The translations under genes were made by a program, and so were the position numbers. A DNA stretch of 34,521 bases from Verrucomicrobiota bacterium (lineage in GTDB: Bacteria > Verrucomicrobiota > Verrucomicrobiia > Limisphaerales > JAEYXS01): the NCBI GenBank assembly GCA_030834415.1, contig JAURFH010000018.1:1-34521 (forward strand), given 5' to 3'. Positions 1 through 7,679 of this stretch are shown one piece after another. The stretch's first letter is position 1. Every line of letters starts with the position of its first letter. Under the pieces are notes generated by a model. The model was not told the DNA's origin and did no database searches. It worked only from the letters and a program-made list of their open reading frames with translations.

Positions 1-1925
1 AAGATGGACCCGGAAGTGATGCTACCTTGGTTGACGATATTTGAGTAAGGGATAGTACGATCCAGACCCAGATTCATCAGGATGGGCACTGTCAGTGCAC
101 CCTCATTGATCAGGCACCGCAGGTTTGGCGCATCTGCCACGGTGAAGTCAGGGTTTTCGCTGCTCAAAGCCATCACCCCGTTGGTCGGTATATGGAGGCA
201 GTTGCCACCGAGCAGCAGAGAGCCGCCAAAGACCAGATTATCACCCACCACTACGGTTTCCGATTGAACCTGGAAATCACGCAACTGAACCGGTGTATTG
301 GTCACCAGCGTATTGTCCAGCACCATGATCTGGTAAGCATGTTCCACTACTCCAGTGAAACCGGGGAAGAAAGCAGAGTTGGTGACGCGCTGATCAACCT
401 GATAGACACCGGTCCAAACCGCTACCTGACCATTCAAACGGGTGATGTTGTCCGGAAAATTGTTGGAGAACACCAAGTTGGCCGTTCCGGGCACCTGCAA
501 CTTGACATTCGGCGCAGCCAAAGTTGCACCGGTCAGGTTGATTCCATTTGTGATGGTGAGGGAGATGGCGTTATAGGCAGACAGTTTGGAATAGGAGATG
601 TCCGCGGTGTTCGCTGTAATGGTCACTCTTCCGGGGGAGTTGGTCACATCCGAAGCAATTGGATCAACGCCCAGATTGCCTCCAAAATCACGTGGGCTGA
701 TCACAAAACCCCAAGCCGAGTACTCGTGATCCACTTGATTGGTGACGAAGCGTTCGTTGAAATTCCCCGATCCCGGGTAAATGATGTTTGTAAAGGTTGT
801 GGCCGGAGTAGAGAAGAACGGGCTGACCAACGGGAAATCACTCCGGATCAAAGAGTAGCTCAATGGACGGAAATACCCCGGGCGGGTATCATTCGCCTGG
901 AGATTGAGCGTGGCACTGGGACCACCCGAATTGATGCGAGCCCGGAACATGCTTTCATCAAACAAGGCGAGATAGCGCTGAAAAGTTTGCCCAGTAAGCG
1001 CATCGACATCCGTAGTCGAAAACTGGACGACAATATCGTTCACAAAAAAGCCGGCGCTATTGGTGCTGAAAGGGAAATCGACTTCGATCCCCGGACTAAA
1101 CTCATTCGTCCGCACAAACACCAGTTGCATTGTGTTTCTGATGGTCGTGTTATTGACAAAGTTGTAGTTATTAGTAGAGGCAAAGAACAGGTAACCGTTC
1201 GTGCTAAAGCCGTTGGTCGGATAAAAGAAACTTCCTTGGAACGGATTCACATTAACATTTTGATCGAAGGTGAAACCAGCCGGAGTATTCCGCTGATTAA
1301 CTTGATGAAACGGTGAGCGTCCGCCCGAAGCGAGCCCTGACAAACTGATGTTACCTCCATTGGTCGAACCCCAATAATCATCACGGATATTATCTGGATT
1401 GATGTAAAAGAAATTATTGTTTCGGCGTATCGAGACGGTCCCTTCGGTCAAGTTGCCAAACAGGCTGCCGTCAGCCACGCCAACCCGACCACCCAGCAAA
1501 TCGACCGTATCAGCATTGATCTGGATCAAACCTGTGCGGGGAATCGCCAAGAGTGAGTTGTTGCGGTTTTCCACACTGGTTGCATCGATCAGCAGCCGCC
1601 GGGTGCTCAGGATGCTCTGCTCATTCACAAAACTGGTCAGAGGCTGCCGCAAATATTGATCGGGGATGAACTTGTTGAATTCGATGCCCGGACTGGACTG
1701 AATCAGCCCCCGATTGATGAAGTTTTCCAAGTTGGTGAAATCAAAGAGCGTCTCGTTGTCGATACTGTTGAACAGCGTCAGATTACCGACGTTTTCCACC
1801 GTCGTGGCGTTGATCGGTGGCGGATTAGACACGGATCCTGAAATCAGGTAGTACGGCTGCTGCGCGACCGCGGGAGATGCGGCAAGGCCCAAGAGCAGCA
1901 GCAGTGATAGATAAAACTGTTTCAT
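1..1925 (-). CDS. Large secreted Asn/Thr-rich protein, 3' end cut by window edge
   Basis: Reading the minus strand from an ATG at 1925, the frame stays open to base 1, giving about 641 residues with no stop, so the C-terminus lies outside the window. The N-terminus is a textbook signal peptide (MKQF, then a Leu-rich core, then ASPAVAQ), so export is likely. The rest is rich in Asn, Thr, Ser, Phe and Gly with alternating hydrophobic residues, as in beta-strand repeat surface proteins. I recognise no catalytic motif. It is the last of three co-directional secreted-protein genes. Another in-frame ATG at 1961 overlaps the upstream stop codon as TGATG and would add 12 residues (MKPTLAIFNVRR). I chose 1925 because it gives the more compact signal peptide, but coupling from 1961 is possible. 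Function unknown. Confidence 0.75.
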   Translation of the reverse strand, partial: MKQFYLSLLLLLGLAASPAVAQQPYYLISGSVSNPPPINATTVENVGNLTLFNSIDNETLFDFTNLENFINRGLIQSSPGIEFNKFIPDQYLRQPLTSFVNEQSILSTRRLLIDATSVENRNNSLLAIPRTGLIQINADTVDLLGGRVGVADGSLFGNLTEGTVSIRRNNNFFYINPDNIRDDYWGSTNGGNISLSGLASGGRSPFHQVNQRNTPAGFTFDQNVNVNPFQGSFFYPTNGFSTNGYLFFASTNNYNFVNNTTIRNTMQLVFVRTNEFSPGIEVDFPFSTNSAGFFVNDIVVQFSTTDVDALTGQTFQRYLALFDESMFRARINSGGPSATLNLQANDTRPGYFRPLSYSLIRSDFPLVSPFFSTPATTFTNIIYPGSGNFNERFVTNQVDHEYSAWGFVISPRDFGGNLGVDPIASDVTNSPGRVTITANTADISYSKLSAYNAISLTITNGINLTGATLAAPNVKLQVPGTANLVFSNNFPDNITRLNGQVAVWTGVYQVDQRVTNSAFFPGFTGVVEHAYQIMVLDNTLVTNTPVQLRDFQVQSETVVVGDNLVFGGSLLLGGNCLHIPTNGVMALSSENPDFTVADAPNLRCLINEGALTVPILMNLGLDRTIPYSNIVNQGSITSGSI

Positions 1926-1960
1926 ACGACGCACATTAAATATTGCCAGTGTCGGTTTCA

Positions 1961-4573
1961 TCACGGTCCGTTCAAGAGTTGGCTCTCCAATCCATCAAGG
2001 CCAGTGCCGACCGGATATACAACAGGGGCAGCCCCAGACCCGTCATAACTGCCCCAGTTAAAATGTCTGAAATAGATGTTGAAGGCGTCCAAGAGAAACG
2101 GGGTCTGATGAGAAACAGACGGACCGACATTGTTGTAACTGATGGTGACAGGACCGCGGATGACACCTGGACCACCCAACTGCGAGGTGCCATTGATGCC
2201 GTCGTTATTGACCCAATTACTGGTGTCTACCCGGCGGAACAAAACCGGGAAACGTGCACCGGTTACGTCGGTGGTAAAGCCCAAATCCTCCGCCTCGAAG
2301 AGGAAGTCCGGCGTCGTGACTGAACGCACCTCAATCTGATTGTAATTGGTGCCACTCACGGTGTAGCCCGAGGTGGTATAGAGATTGGTGATCCCATCCA
2401 ATCCAAGCGTGAGGATGTTCGTTCCGTTAGTGACACTCAAACTGGTCACAAAATAGTTCGTAACGGGGGAAATCACCCGGGCCAGCACAGAGTCATAGGG
2501 CAGCCGCTTGAAGCTAAGACGGTCAGTGCCACGTCGCACATGTGGCCCCATGTTGGTAGAATTCAACAATTGGATGGCCTGCGCACGATAGTTCACGGAG
2601 AGAACATCCCGCACCAATTCCTGCCGGATGCCGATCGAGGAAATCACTATGTTGGTCGGGTTCTGCACCAGAATCGGTTCGGCAAGCATTACGGAGTTTG
2701 TACGGTAGCGGATTTGCTGGATGATGTTGCTCAAGTTAACACCACCTGAGGTGAAGCCTGCAGAGACCAAGGTGTTTGTGATGGCCAAGGGTGACTCATA
2801 CATCGTCGAGAGGATATTGTAGCCAACCAAGTTTGTCGGCACGATGTAGAAGGTGCCGTTGGGATATGCGGCGAAGGAGGTGGACACCGTTATGTTGGTG
2901 GAAACGTTTGTCGTTCCGCTTGCAGGCTCGTAAGGAGTACCACCGCTATTTAATCCGACGCTGAGAGTCCGATCCGTGATGAAACCATTGGCATACAATT
3001 GATTGGTGACCACGTTTCCGAAAGTGTAGGTGAAGCCAGCAATCACGTTGGTGACGTAGTTAGTTCCCACCACCACGCGACCAAAAACGAAGGCCGAATC
3101 AGTGTAATAATTGGTCAGGTAAGTAAAATAGGTCTCTTGAACTGTGTTGGTCAGATAAATATTGGTGCTCGTGATCAGGATTCCAGGATAGCGGGCCAGG
3201 ACCGCTGCGCCGTTATTTGTCGACGTGAATTGAATCATTTCATAGAGATCATTGGTCCCCTCCACCAAAACCCTCGCGTTAGCGGCTGTGTTGGTGAAAA
3301 ACGCGGTGGTATTGATATTGGTCACGAAAATGGTCCGCTGCTGATTCGTAACCAAATTGATCTGCTCCAAAATGTCGTAAGCAAAATTTCCGTTCGTGAT
3401 GATGTAGAAGATTCCGGCAACCTCATTCGTAACAAAGTCCGTCTGACTTATCACATTGGTGACCAATCCCAACAGATTGGAAGTGACATTAATCGTTTGG
3501 ATGCTGGCGTTTGCCTGATTGGTCACAAAATTAGTAACCACATTACCGTAAACGTAGGAGTAAACATTCGTTACAGTAGGAGTGATGACAATATTACCCC
3601 CGACTACGTTGGTCAGATTGACTAGGCCAACATTTGTGGTGATCGCCGCGAATTGAATACCAGGGAACGCCGTCTGCATCTGAGTGGGAGACAAAATGGT
3701 GTTCGTGGACTGTCGGGTCAGCAATCCCAAGTCACCAGTACCCAAGACGAACTGTTGGCTGTTGGTGACCGCTATCAAGGTATCCGTCAACAAACGCTCA
3801 GCTGCGATATTGTTCGTTCCGTAAAGATACCGCAACCCACCGACATCCTCGCGCGTGAGACCAATGAAATAGTTGCCGATATTCGGCGCACCAAAAGAGA
3901 CAGAGGTATTGATAAAGGCAACCGGATCCAAAGGCCGCTCTACTGCTTCCGCATTACCGTTGAAACGGAATGGCTCCTGGATGTCATAGGTATACAGCGT
4001 GCCATTCACGAAAGAGCTTGGCTGGTGAAAGACAGGGTCATAATTCCGCTGGATGACAAGATAATTGGTGTAAGTGATGCCGCCAACGGTGGTCACATTG
4101 CGGTCACGAAGAGTGTAGATGTAGCGTTCGGCCTCCGTAAGCCCTACTTCCTCCGTGATTGCCCGCAGGGTAGTTGATTTCAGGTCTATCAAACCCAAAG
4201 CTTGAGCTTGAAAGTTAACCCGGGTGGTGCGGAGCGGAAACTCATTCAAGTTCGAGCTCATCAACGAGAAGTTGGTGAGTTTGTTGAAGGTCAACAACGC
4301 TTTCTCCACTTCAGACACACCGGTGTTACCGAAATACTCGATGAAGGAGTCATCAAAAGCCACGTAAAGGACCGGCACGTTCCAGCGATAGCCCTCACCA
4401 CGGTTCATCACACCGCCAATGTCATCAGCCAAATTGTAACCGATGGCGGTGGTCTGCCAGTTTAGCGTGGGGTTGTTATTAAGCGGCCCCAGCAACGAGA
4501 AGGCACGGGCCTGATCCTGAATCACCAGAAAACTGGCCAAGGCCACCAAATACAGCGTAAAGCGTTTCAACAT
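1961..4573 (-). CDS. Large secreted protein with metzincin-like N-terminus lacking HExxH, plus Asn/Thr-rich repeats
   Basis: 870 residues. Residues 1-24 form a signal peptide ending ARA before FSLL. Residues about 65-102 (VLYVAFDDSFIEYF, then VEKALLTFNKLTNF) resemble the start of a matrixin/M10 catalytic domain. Residues 239-252 (LTREDVGGLRYLYG) match the helix that closes that domain in matrix metalloproteases. The zinc motif HExxH expected between them is absent, and no HE pair occurs anywhere in the protein, so peptidase activity is not predicted. From about residue 300 to 700 the chain is built of short VTN/TNV-rich beta-like segments, a composition shared with the partial downstream protein. 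Its start lies 8 bases after the upstream gene and its stop overlaps a possible ATG of the next gene, so it is probably co-transcribed with both. The family assignment is inference; surface exposure is likely. Confidence 0.85.
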   Translation of the reverse strand: MLKRFTLYLVALASFLVIQDQARAFSLLGPLNNNPTLNWQTTAIGYNLADDIGGVMNRGEGYRWNVPVLYVAFDDSFIEYFGNTGVSEVEKALLTFNKLTNFSLMSSNLNEFPLRTTRVNFQAQALGLIDLKSTTLRAITEEVGLTEAERYIYTLRDRNVTTVGGITYTNYLVIQRNYDPVFHQPSSFVNGTLYTYDIQEPFRFNGNAEAVERPLDPVAFINTSVSFGAPNIGNYFIGLTREDVGGLRYLYGTNNIAAERLLTDTLIAVTNSQQFVLGTGDLGLLTRQSTNTILSPTQMQTAFPGIQFAAITTNVGLVNLTNVVGGNIVITPTVTNVYSYVYGNVVTNFVTNQANASIQTINVTSNLLGLVTNVISQTDFVTNEVAGIFYIITNGNFAYDILEQINLVTNQQRTIFVTNINTTAFFTNTAANARVLVEGTNDLYEMIQFTSTNNGAAVLARYPGILITSTNIYLTNTVQETYFTYLTNYYTDSAFVFGRVVVGTNYVTNVIAGFTYTFGNVVTNQLYANGFITDRTLSVGLNSGGTPYEPASGTTNVSTNITVSTSFAAYPNGTFYIVPTNLVGYNILSTMYESPLAITNTLVSAGFTSGGVNLSNIIQQIRYRTNSVMLAEPILVQNPTNIVISSIGIRQELVRDVLSVNYRAQAIQLLNSTNMGPHVRRGTDRLSFKRLPYDSVLARVISPVTNYFVTSLSVTNGTNILTLGLDGITNLYTTSGYTVSGTNYNQIEVRSVTTPDFLFEAEDLGFTTDVTGARFPVLFRRVDTSNWVNNDGINGTSQLGGPGVIRGPVTISYNNVGPSVSHQTPFLLDAFNIYFRHFNWGSYDGSGAAPVVYPVGTGLDGLESQLLNGP

Positions 4574-4581
4574 AACTACCT

Positions 4582-6582
4582 TTAACGGACCAAGACGATG
4601 CGATAGAAGCCGGTGCCTGCAGATTGCTCCACAAACACGCTGTCTTCACCAGATACCGCCATGCGTTGTGCTCCCACGTTTGTCCACGTACTAAAATCTG
4701 AAGAAAATTGCATCTGGTAGACCTTGCCGGCTACGGTATTCCACTTGAAATACAGCGCGCCTTGAACCGTTTGCACTTCGGTCTTCAATGAGCTCCCGGC
4801 ATCTCGCGGATCGGTTCCTGCCAAAAATTCCTGATAATTGCTCATACCATCTCCATCACTGTCAGCATTGGGCGCACCCCATTTCGAGGAATTTGCTCCC
4901 CAATATGTAATCTGCCACTCATCAGGGATGCCGTCCGTATTACTATCCACACCCCATGTCTGGCCGTTGGCTGCAGCAGAGAGAGAAGAGAGCCGACCGT
5001 CGGTGAGGCGGTAGGAGATACGGCAGGTGTAAACAGTGCCAGGTTGCAAGCCGGTAATGGTCGTTTGCGTCGTAGCACCACTGACTTGCACGGCCGAGCC
5101 AAAGCCATCGATATGCACGAAGAAGGCATCCACACCCAAGCCAACCAAACTGGCCCAGCTTACCGTGATCGAGGTGCTGTCGCGCCCGGAGACAACCGGC
5201 GTAGGCGCCACCGGCAGAGGCTGATTGGAGTCAAAGCGCTGGGCACTCAAATTGCCGATTTTATCACCGCCTACAAAGGTGGTCCACACAACCAAAGCCT
5301 GACCTGACCGGTTCATCGCCAGCGCCGGCTGGTTCTGAATGCTCAACATGCTGGTGTTGACCATGAACTCGGCTTCTTCACCTGCACCCGAAAGTCCGAC
5401 AAAGCGGCCATAAACATCATCCCAGTAGCTGGTCGTGGTGATTCCGGTCCAGACAACAAACAACTGGTTTCCAGAGGCGACAGCCTTGGGGAAGTATTGC
5501 TTGCCCGCGGTACCCACATTGACGCGAAAAGCAGCACCGAGCGCTTGGCCAGCAGCATCATAACTGCGAGAGTAGATATCCCAATCTTCACCCGTCACTT
5601 GCTGATTCCAAACCAAGCTGAACCCGCCGTCTTCCCGAGAGCAGAGGTCTGGCGAGGAGGCAACCACCCCACCAGCATCTACCTGGAATTCATTACCAGT
5701 GGCTGCGCCTTGAACATCATAACGACGAGCCAAAATCTCGATTTTGCTGATCACTTTCTGCACCCACTGACCACCATCAACGGGTGTCAGGTTAGGGTTG
5801 GTGATTACTTGAGAGGGTTTCTCAGAGACAAAGGCCACAACGAAGCCGCCATCAGATAGCCCTATGACCGAAGCATTGCGTTGATTGTTTTGGGTGTATT
5901 GATTGACTTGAAACTCGCCCCCCATCTTGACTCCATTTGCCGCATAACGCTGGCCATAAACCCCTTGGTGACTGCCGTCTTGACCGTAGCTCGACCAGAC
6001 CACCACTACGCTTCCATCAGCGAGAACGGCCACATCCGGATCTATCTGCAGCAGGGAAGTATAGGTGTTCACCCGTTTCTCATCGGTAGCAAAGGTGCCA
6101 TCCGCAGCGACAAAACGGATGAAAATATCTTTATCAACTTCACTGCCTCCCTGCCAAACCACCACTGCGCCATCGTTGCTGAGCATGGCGACCTTGGGAT
6201 TCTCTTGATTTCCCACCTCAGTGGTGTTGACGCGAAAACTGCCAAAACTGCCGGAAAATGACTGGTTCAGCATCTGCATACCGATGCCCAACCCATCCGC
6301 ATCCATCTGGTTATCATGCCACACCAGCGCTCCCTTGGTGGCGCCCAAAGCCAACGAAGACGCTTCCTGTGCGCCCTGCTTTGCACCAATCACGGCATAC
6401 TCAGTGCCCAACTTAGTAAAGTTGGCAGCGCCAACCCAAGCAACTTGGGTAAGCAGCAGCAAAGACGTCCACCAGCATATGCCGGATTTCCCACCGGCAA
6501 TCTTCGCCCGGTCCGAGGCTGCACCATCCAGGAGGCCACGAGAGCACCGACCCGGACTTAGCTTGGCAGTTAACATATTCAT
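4582..6582 (-). CDS. Secreted beta-repeat protein with FN3 and Ca-binding repeats
   Basis: 666 residues. A long basic N-region precedes a hydrophobic stretch at about 36-52 (CWWTSLLLLTQVAWVGA), which looks like a signal peptide. Residues about 60-455 carry repeated units of the type DGSVVVVWSS..G..QR...NG...G.EFQVN, as in beta-propeller-like extracellular proteins. Residues about 457-542 fit a fibronectin type III domain (ITVSW, then ITGLQPGTVYTCRI). Residues 545-592 hold DxNxDGxxD and DxDGDGMSNYQEFLAGTDP, which are thrombospondin-3/EF-like calcium loops. The tail ends in a short beta domain with FYRIVLVR, a common ending in secreted verrucomicrobial proteins. It is the first gene of the three-gene secreted-protein unit, behind a promoter-like pair at 6661-6690. 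A role in adhesion or matrix binding is inferred from the domains; no enzyme motif was seen. Confidence 0.85.
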   Translation of the reverse strand: MNMLTAKLSPGRCSRGLLDGAASDRAKIAGGKSGICWWTSLLLLTQVAWVGAANFTKLGTEYAVIGAKQGAQEASSLALGATKGALVWHDNQMDADGLGIGMQMLNQSFSGSFGSFRVNTTEVGNQENPKVAMLSNDGAVVVWQGGSEVDKDIFIRFVAADGTFATDEKRVNTYTSLLQIDPDVAVLADGSVVVVWSSYGQDGSHQGVYGQRYAANGVKMGGEFQVNQYTQNNQRNASVIGLSDGGFVVAFVSEKPSQVITNPNLTPVDGGQWVQKVISKIEILARRYDVQGAATGNEFQVDAGGVVASSPDLCSREDGGFSLVWNQQVTGEDWDIYSRSYDAAGQALGAAFRVNVGTAGKQYFPKAVASGNQLFVVWTGITTTSYWDDVYGRFVGLSGAGEEAEFMVNTSMLSIQNQPALAMNRSGQALVVWTTFVGGDKIGNLSAQRFDSNQPLPVAPTPVVSGRDSTSITVSWASLVGLGVDAFFVHIDGFGSAVQVSGATTQTTITGLQPGTVYTCRISYRLTDGRLSSLSAAANGQTWGVDSNTDGIPDEWQITYWGANSSKWGAPNADSDGDGMSNYQEFLAGTDPRDAGSSLKTEVQTVQGALYFKWNTVAGKVYQMQFSSDFSTWTNVGAQRMAVSGEDSVFVEQSAGTGFYRIVLVR

Positions 6583-6660
6583 CGAGATGAAACGCTTAGA
6601 GATGAAAACAGTCGCCGTGAGCTATTGTCTATTCTTTGTGCACGCAATGTGAATACAATG

Positions 6661-6690
6661 TATTTACACCGTGCCCTGTTTCTCTGTCAA
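6661..6690 (-). promoter_or_regulatory. Sigma70-like promoter for the secreted-protein genes
   Basis: On the minus strand a perfect TTGACA lies at 6690-6685. It is followed after 18 bases by TAAATA at 6666-6661, a weaker -10. This would place the transcript start about 70 bases before the ATG at 6582. It is the best match in the 151-base gap after the exonuclease gene, but it rests on consensus matching only. Confidence 0.4.
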
Positions 6691-6733
6691 ACTCATTCGG
6701 CATTGGATTTTTAATCCGTTAAAAGTTCTCTGC

Positions 6734-7651
6734 TTAACAAAGCAGCAGTTCCGTCGTTTGCTGGCGCTGCTCCAATTCCTTAAGTAGGGTCTTGAAACCC
6801 CACTTTTGATACAAACCCGCCAACTTGGTCATATCGGCCATTTTTATCTGCAAGGTCATCAAATCACACTCTGGAGCCGCTTCCCCCCAGAGACGAACCA
6901 GTTCACGGTTTCGGATGACATTCTCCCGGGCTTCCGTTAACGCGGTCCGCAACCGGTCAGAGCTGATTTCGCCCAGTCTCGTATAAATCGCGTCGATCGA
7001 GCCGTATTTATTCAAAAGATCGGCAGCCGTCTTGGGCCCGACTCCAGCCACGCCTGGGATGTTATCCACCGCGTCCCCGACCAAGCTGAGCCAATCTACA
7101 ATCTTTTCAGGTTGAACACCTGTTTTTGCCACTACTTCAGCCGCAGACCAGAGGCGTTCCTCCTTATCGTTCGGGTTGATCAGCCCCAGATTGGGACCGA
7201 TCAACTGGAAGAAGTCTTTATCTGCGCTGGCAATGACCACACGGTAACCCGCGTTTTGGGCATCCTGTGCCAAACGGGCAATCCAGTCATCTGCTTCCAA
7301 TCCATCCTGACAAAGCGTGGTGATACCAGCCGCATTCAGGTAATCCACCATCTCATCCAGCTGCTGCTCGAGGTCGCCGGGCATTTCGGGCCGGTTCGCC
7401 TTATAATCTGGCAATGCCTCCTTACGTCCTTCGGCCAGTCCGCCATCCCAAATGACTGCGGCATGATCCGCACCACTCTGATTGATGACTTTCTGCAGCA
7501 TCTTCACGAAACCATAAATGGCATTCGTGGGCGCACCCGAGGGAGAAGACAACGAGCGAATGGCGAAGAACGCGCGATACGCATAAGCGTGTCCGTCAAC
7601 CAGTAGAAGCACTGGTTTCTCGGACGCATTCTTGTTCACATTCGCCTGCAT
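6734..7651 (-). CDS. Stand-alone 5'-3' exonuclease (Pol I N-terminal/FEN-like)
   Basis: 305 residues from ATG 7651. This is the size of stand-alone proteins of the DNA polymerase I 5'-nuclease family, and no polymerase domain follows. The acidic metal-binding residues are in place: D19 (LLVDGHAYAYRAFF), D69 (VIWDG), E119/D121/D122 (LEADD), D144/D146 (ADKDF) and D193/D196 (GDAVDNIPGVAGVGPKTA), the last running into the helix-hairpin-helix motif. PDYKANRPEMPGDL is the conserved helical-arch segment. The predicted role is removal of RNA primers or DNA flaps in the cytoplasm. The frame continues upstream for 46 codons, but that extension overlaps the secretin gene and has no family similarity, so I start at MQAN, 28 bases after the secretin stop. 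It sits last in the pilus-like gene run, with no obvious functional link. Confidence 0.93.
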   Translation of the reverse strand: MQANVNKNASEKPVLLLVDGHAYAYRAFFAIRSLSSPSGAPTNAIYGFVKMLQKVINQSGADHAAVIWDGGLAEGRKEALPDYKANRPEMPGDLEQQLDEMVDYLNAAGITTLCQDGLEADDWIARLAQDAQNAGYRVVIASADKDFFQLIGPNLGLINPNDKEERLWSAAEVVAKTGVQPEKIVDWLSLVGDAVDNIPGVAGVGPKTAADLLNKYGSIDAIYTRLGEISSDRLRTALTEARENVIRNRELVRLWGEAAPECDLMTLQIKMADMTKLAGLYQKWGFKTLLKELEQRQQTTELLLC

Positions 7652-7679
7652 TTCAGTCTGCCTGGACTTAAACCGCTTT

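Noticed and set aside
192-1316. Plus-strand open frame of 374 codons
   Set aside because: It lies antisense to the left-edge secreted-protein gene, which has a signal peptide and coherent composition; the plus-strand product has no domain and a scrambled, charged composition.
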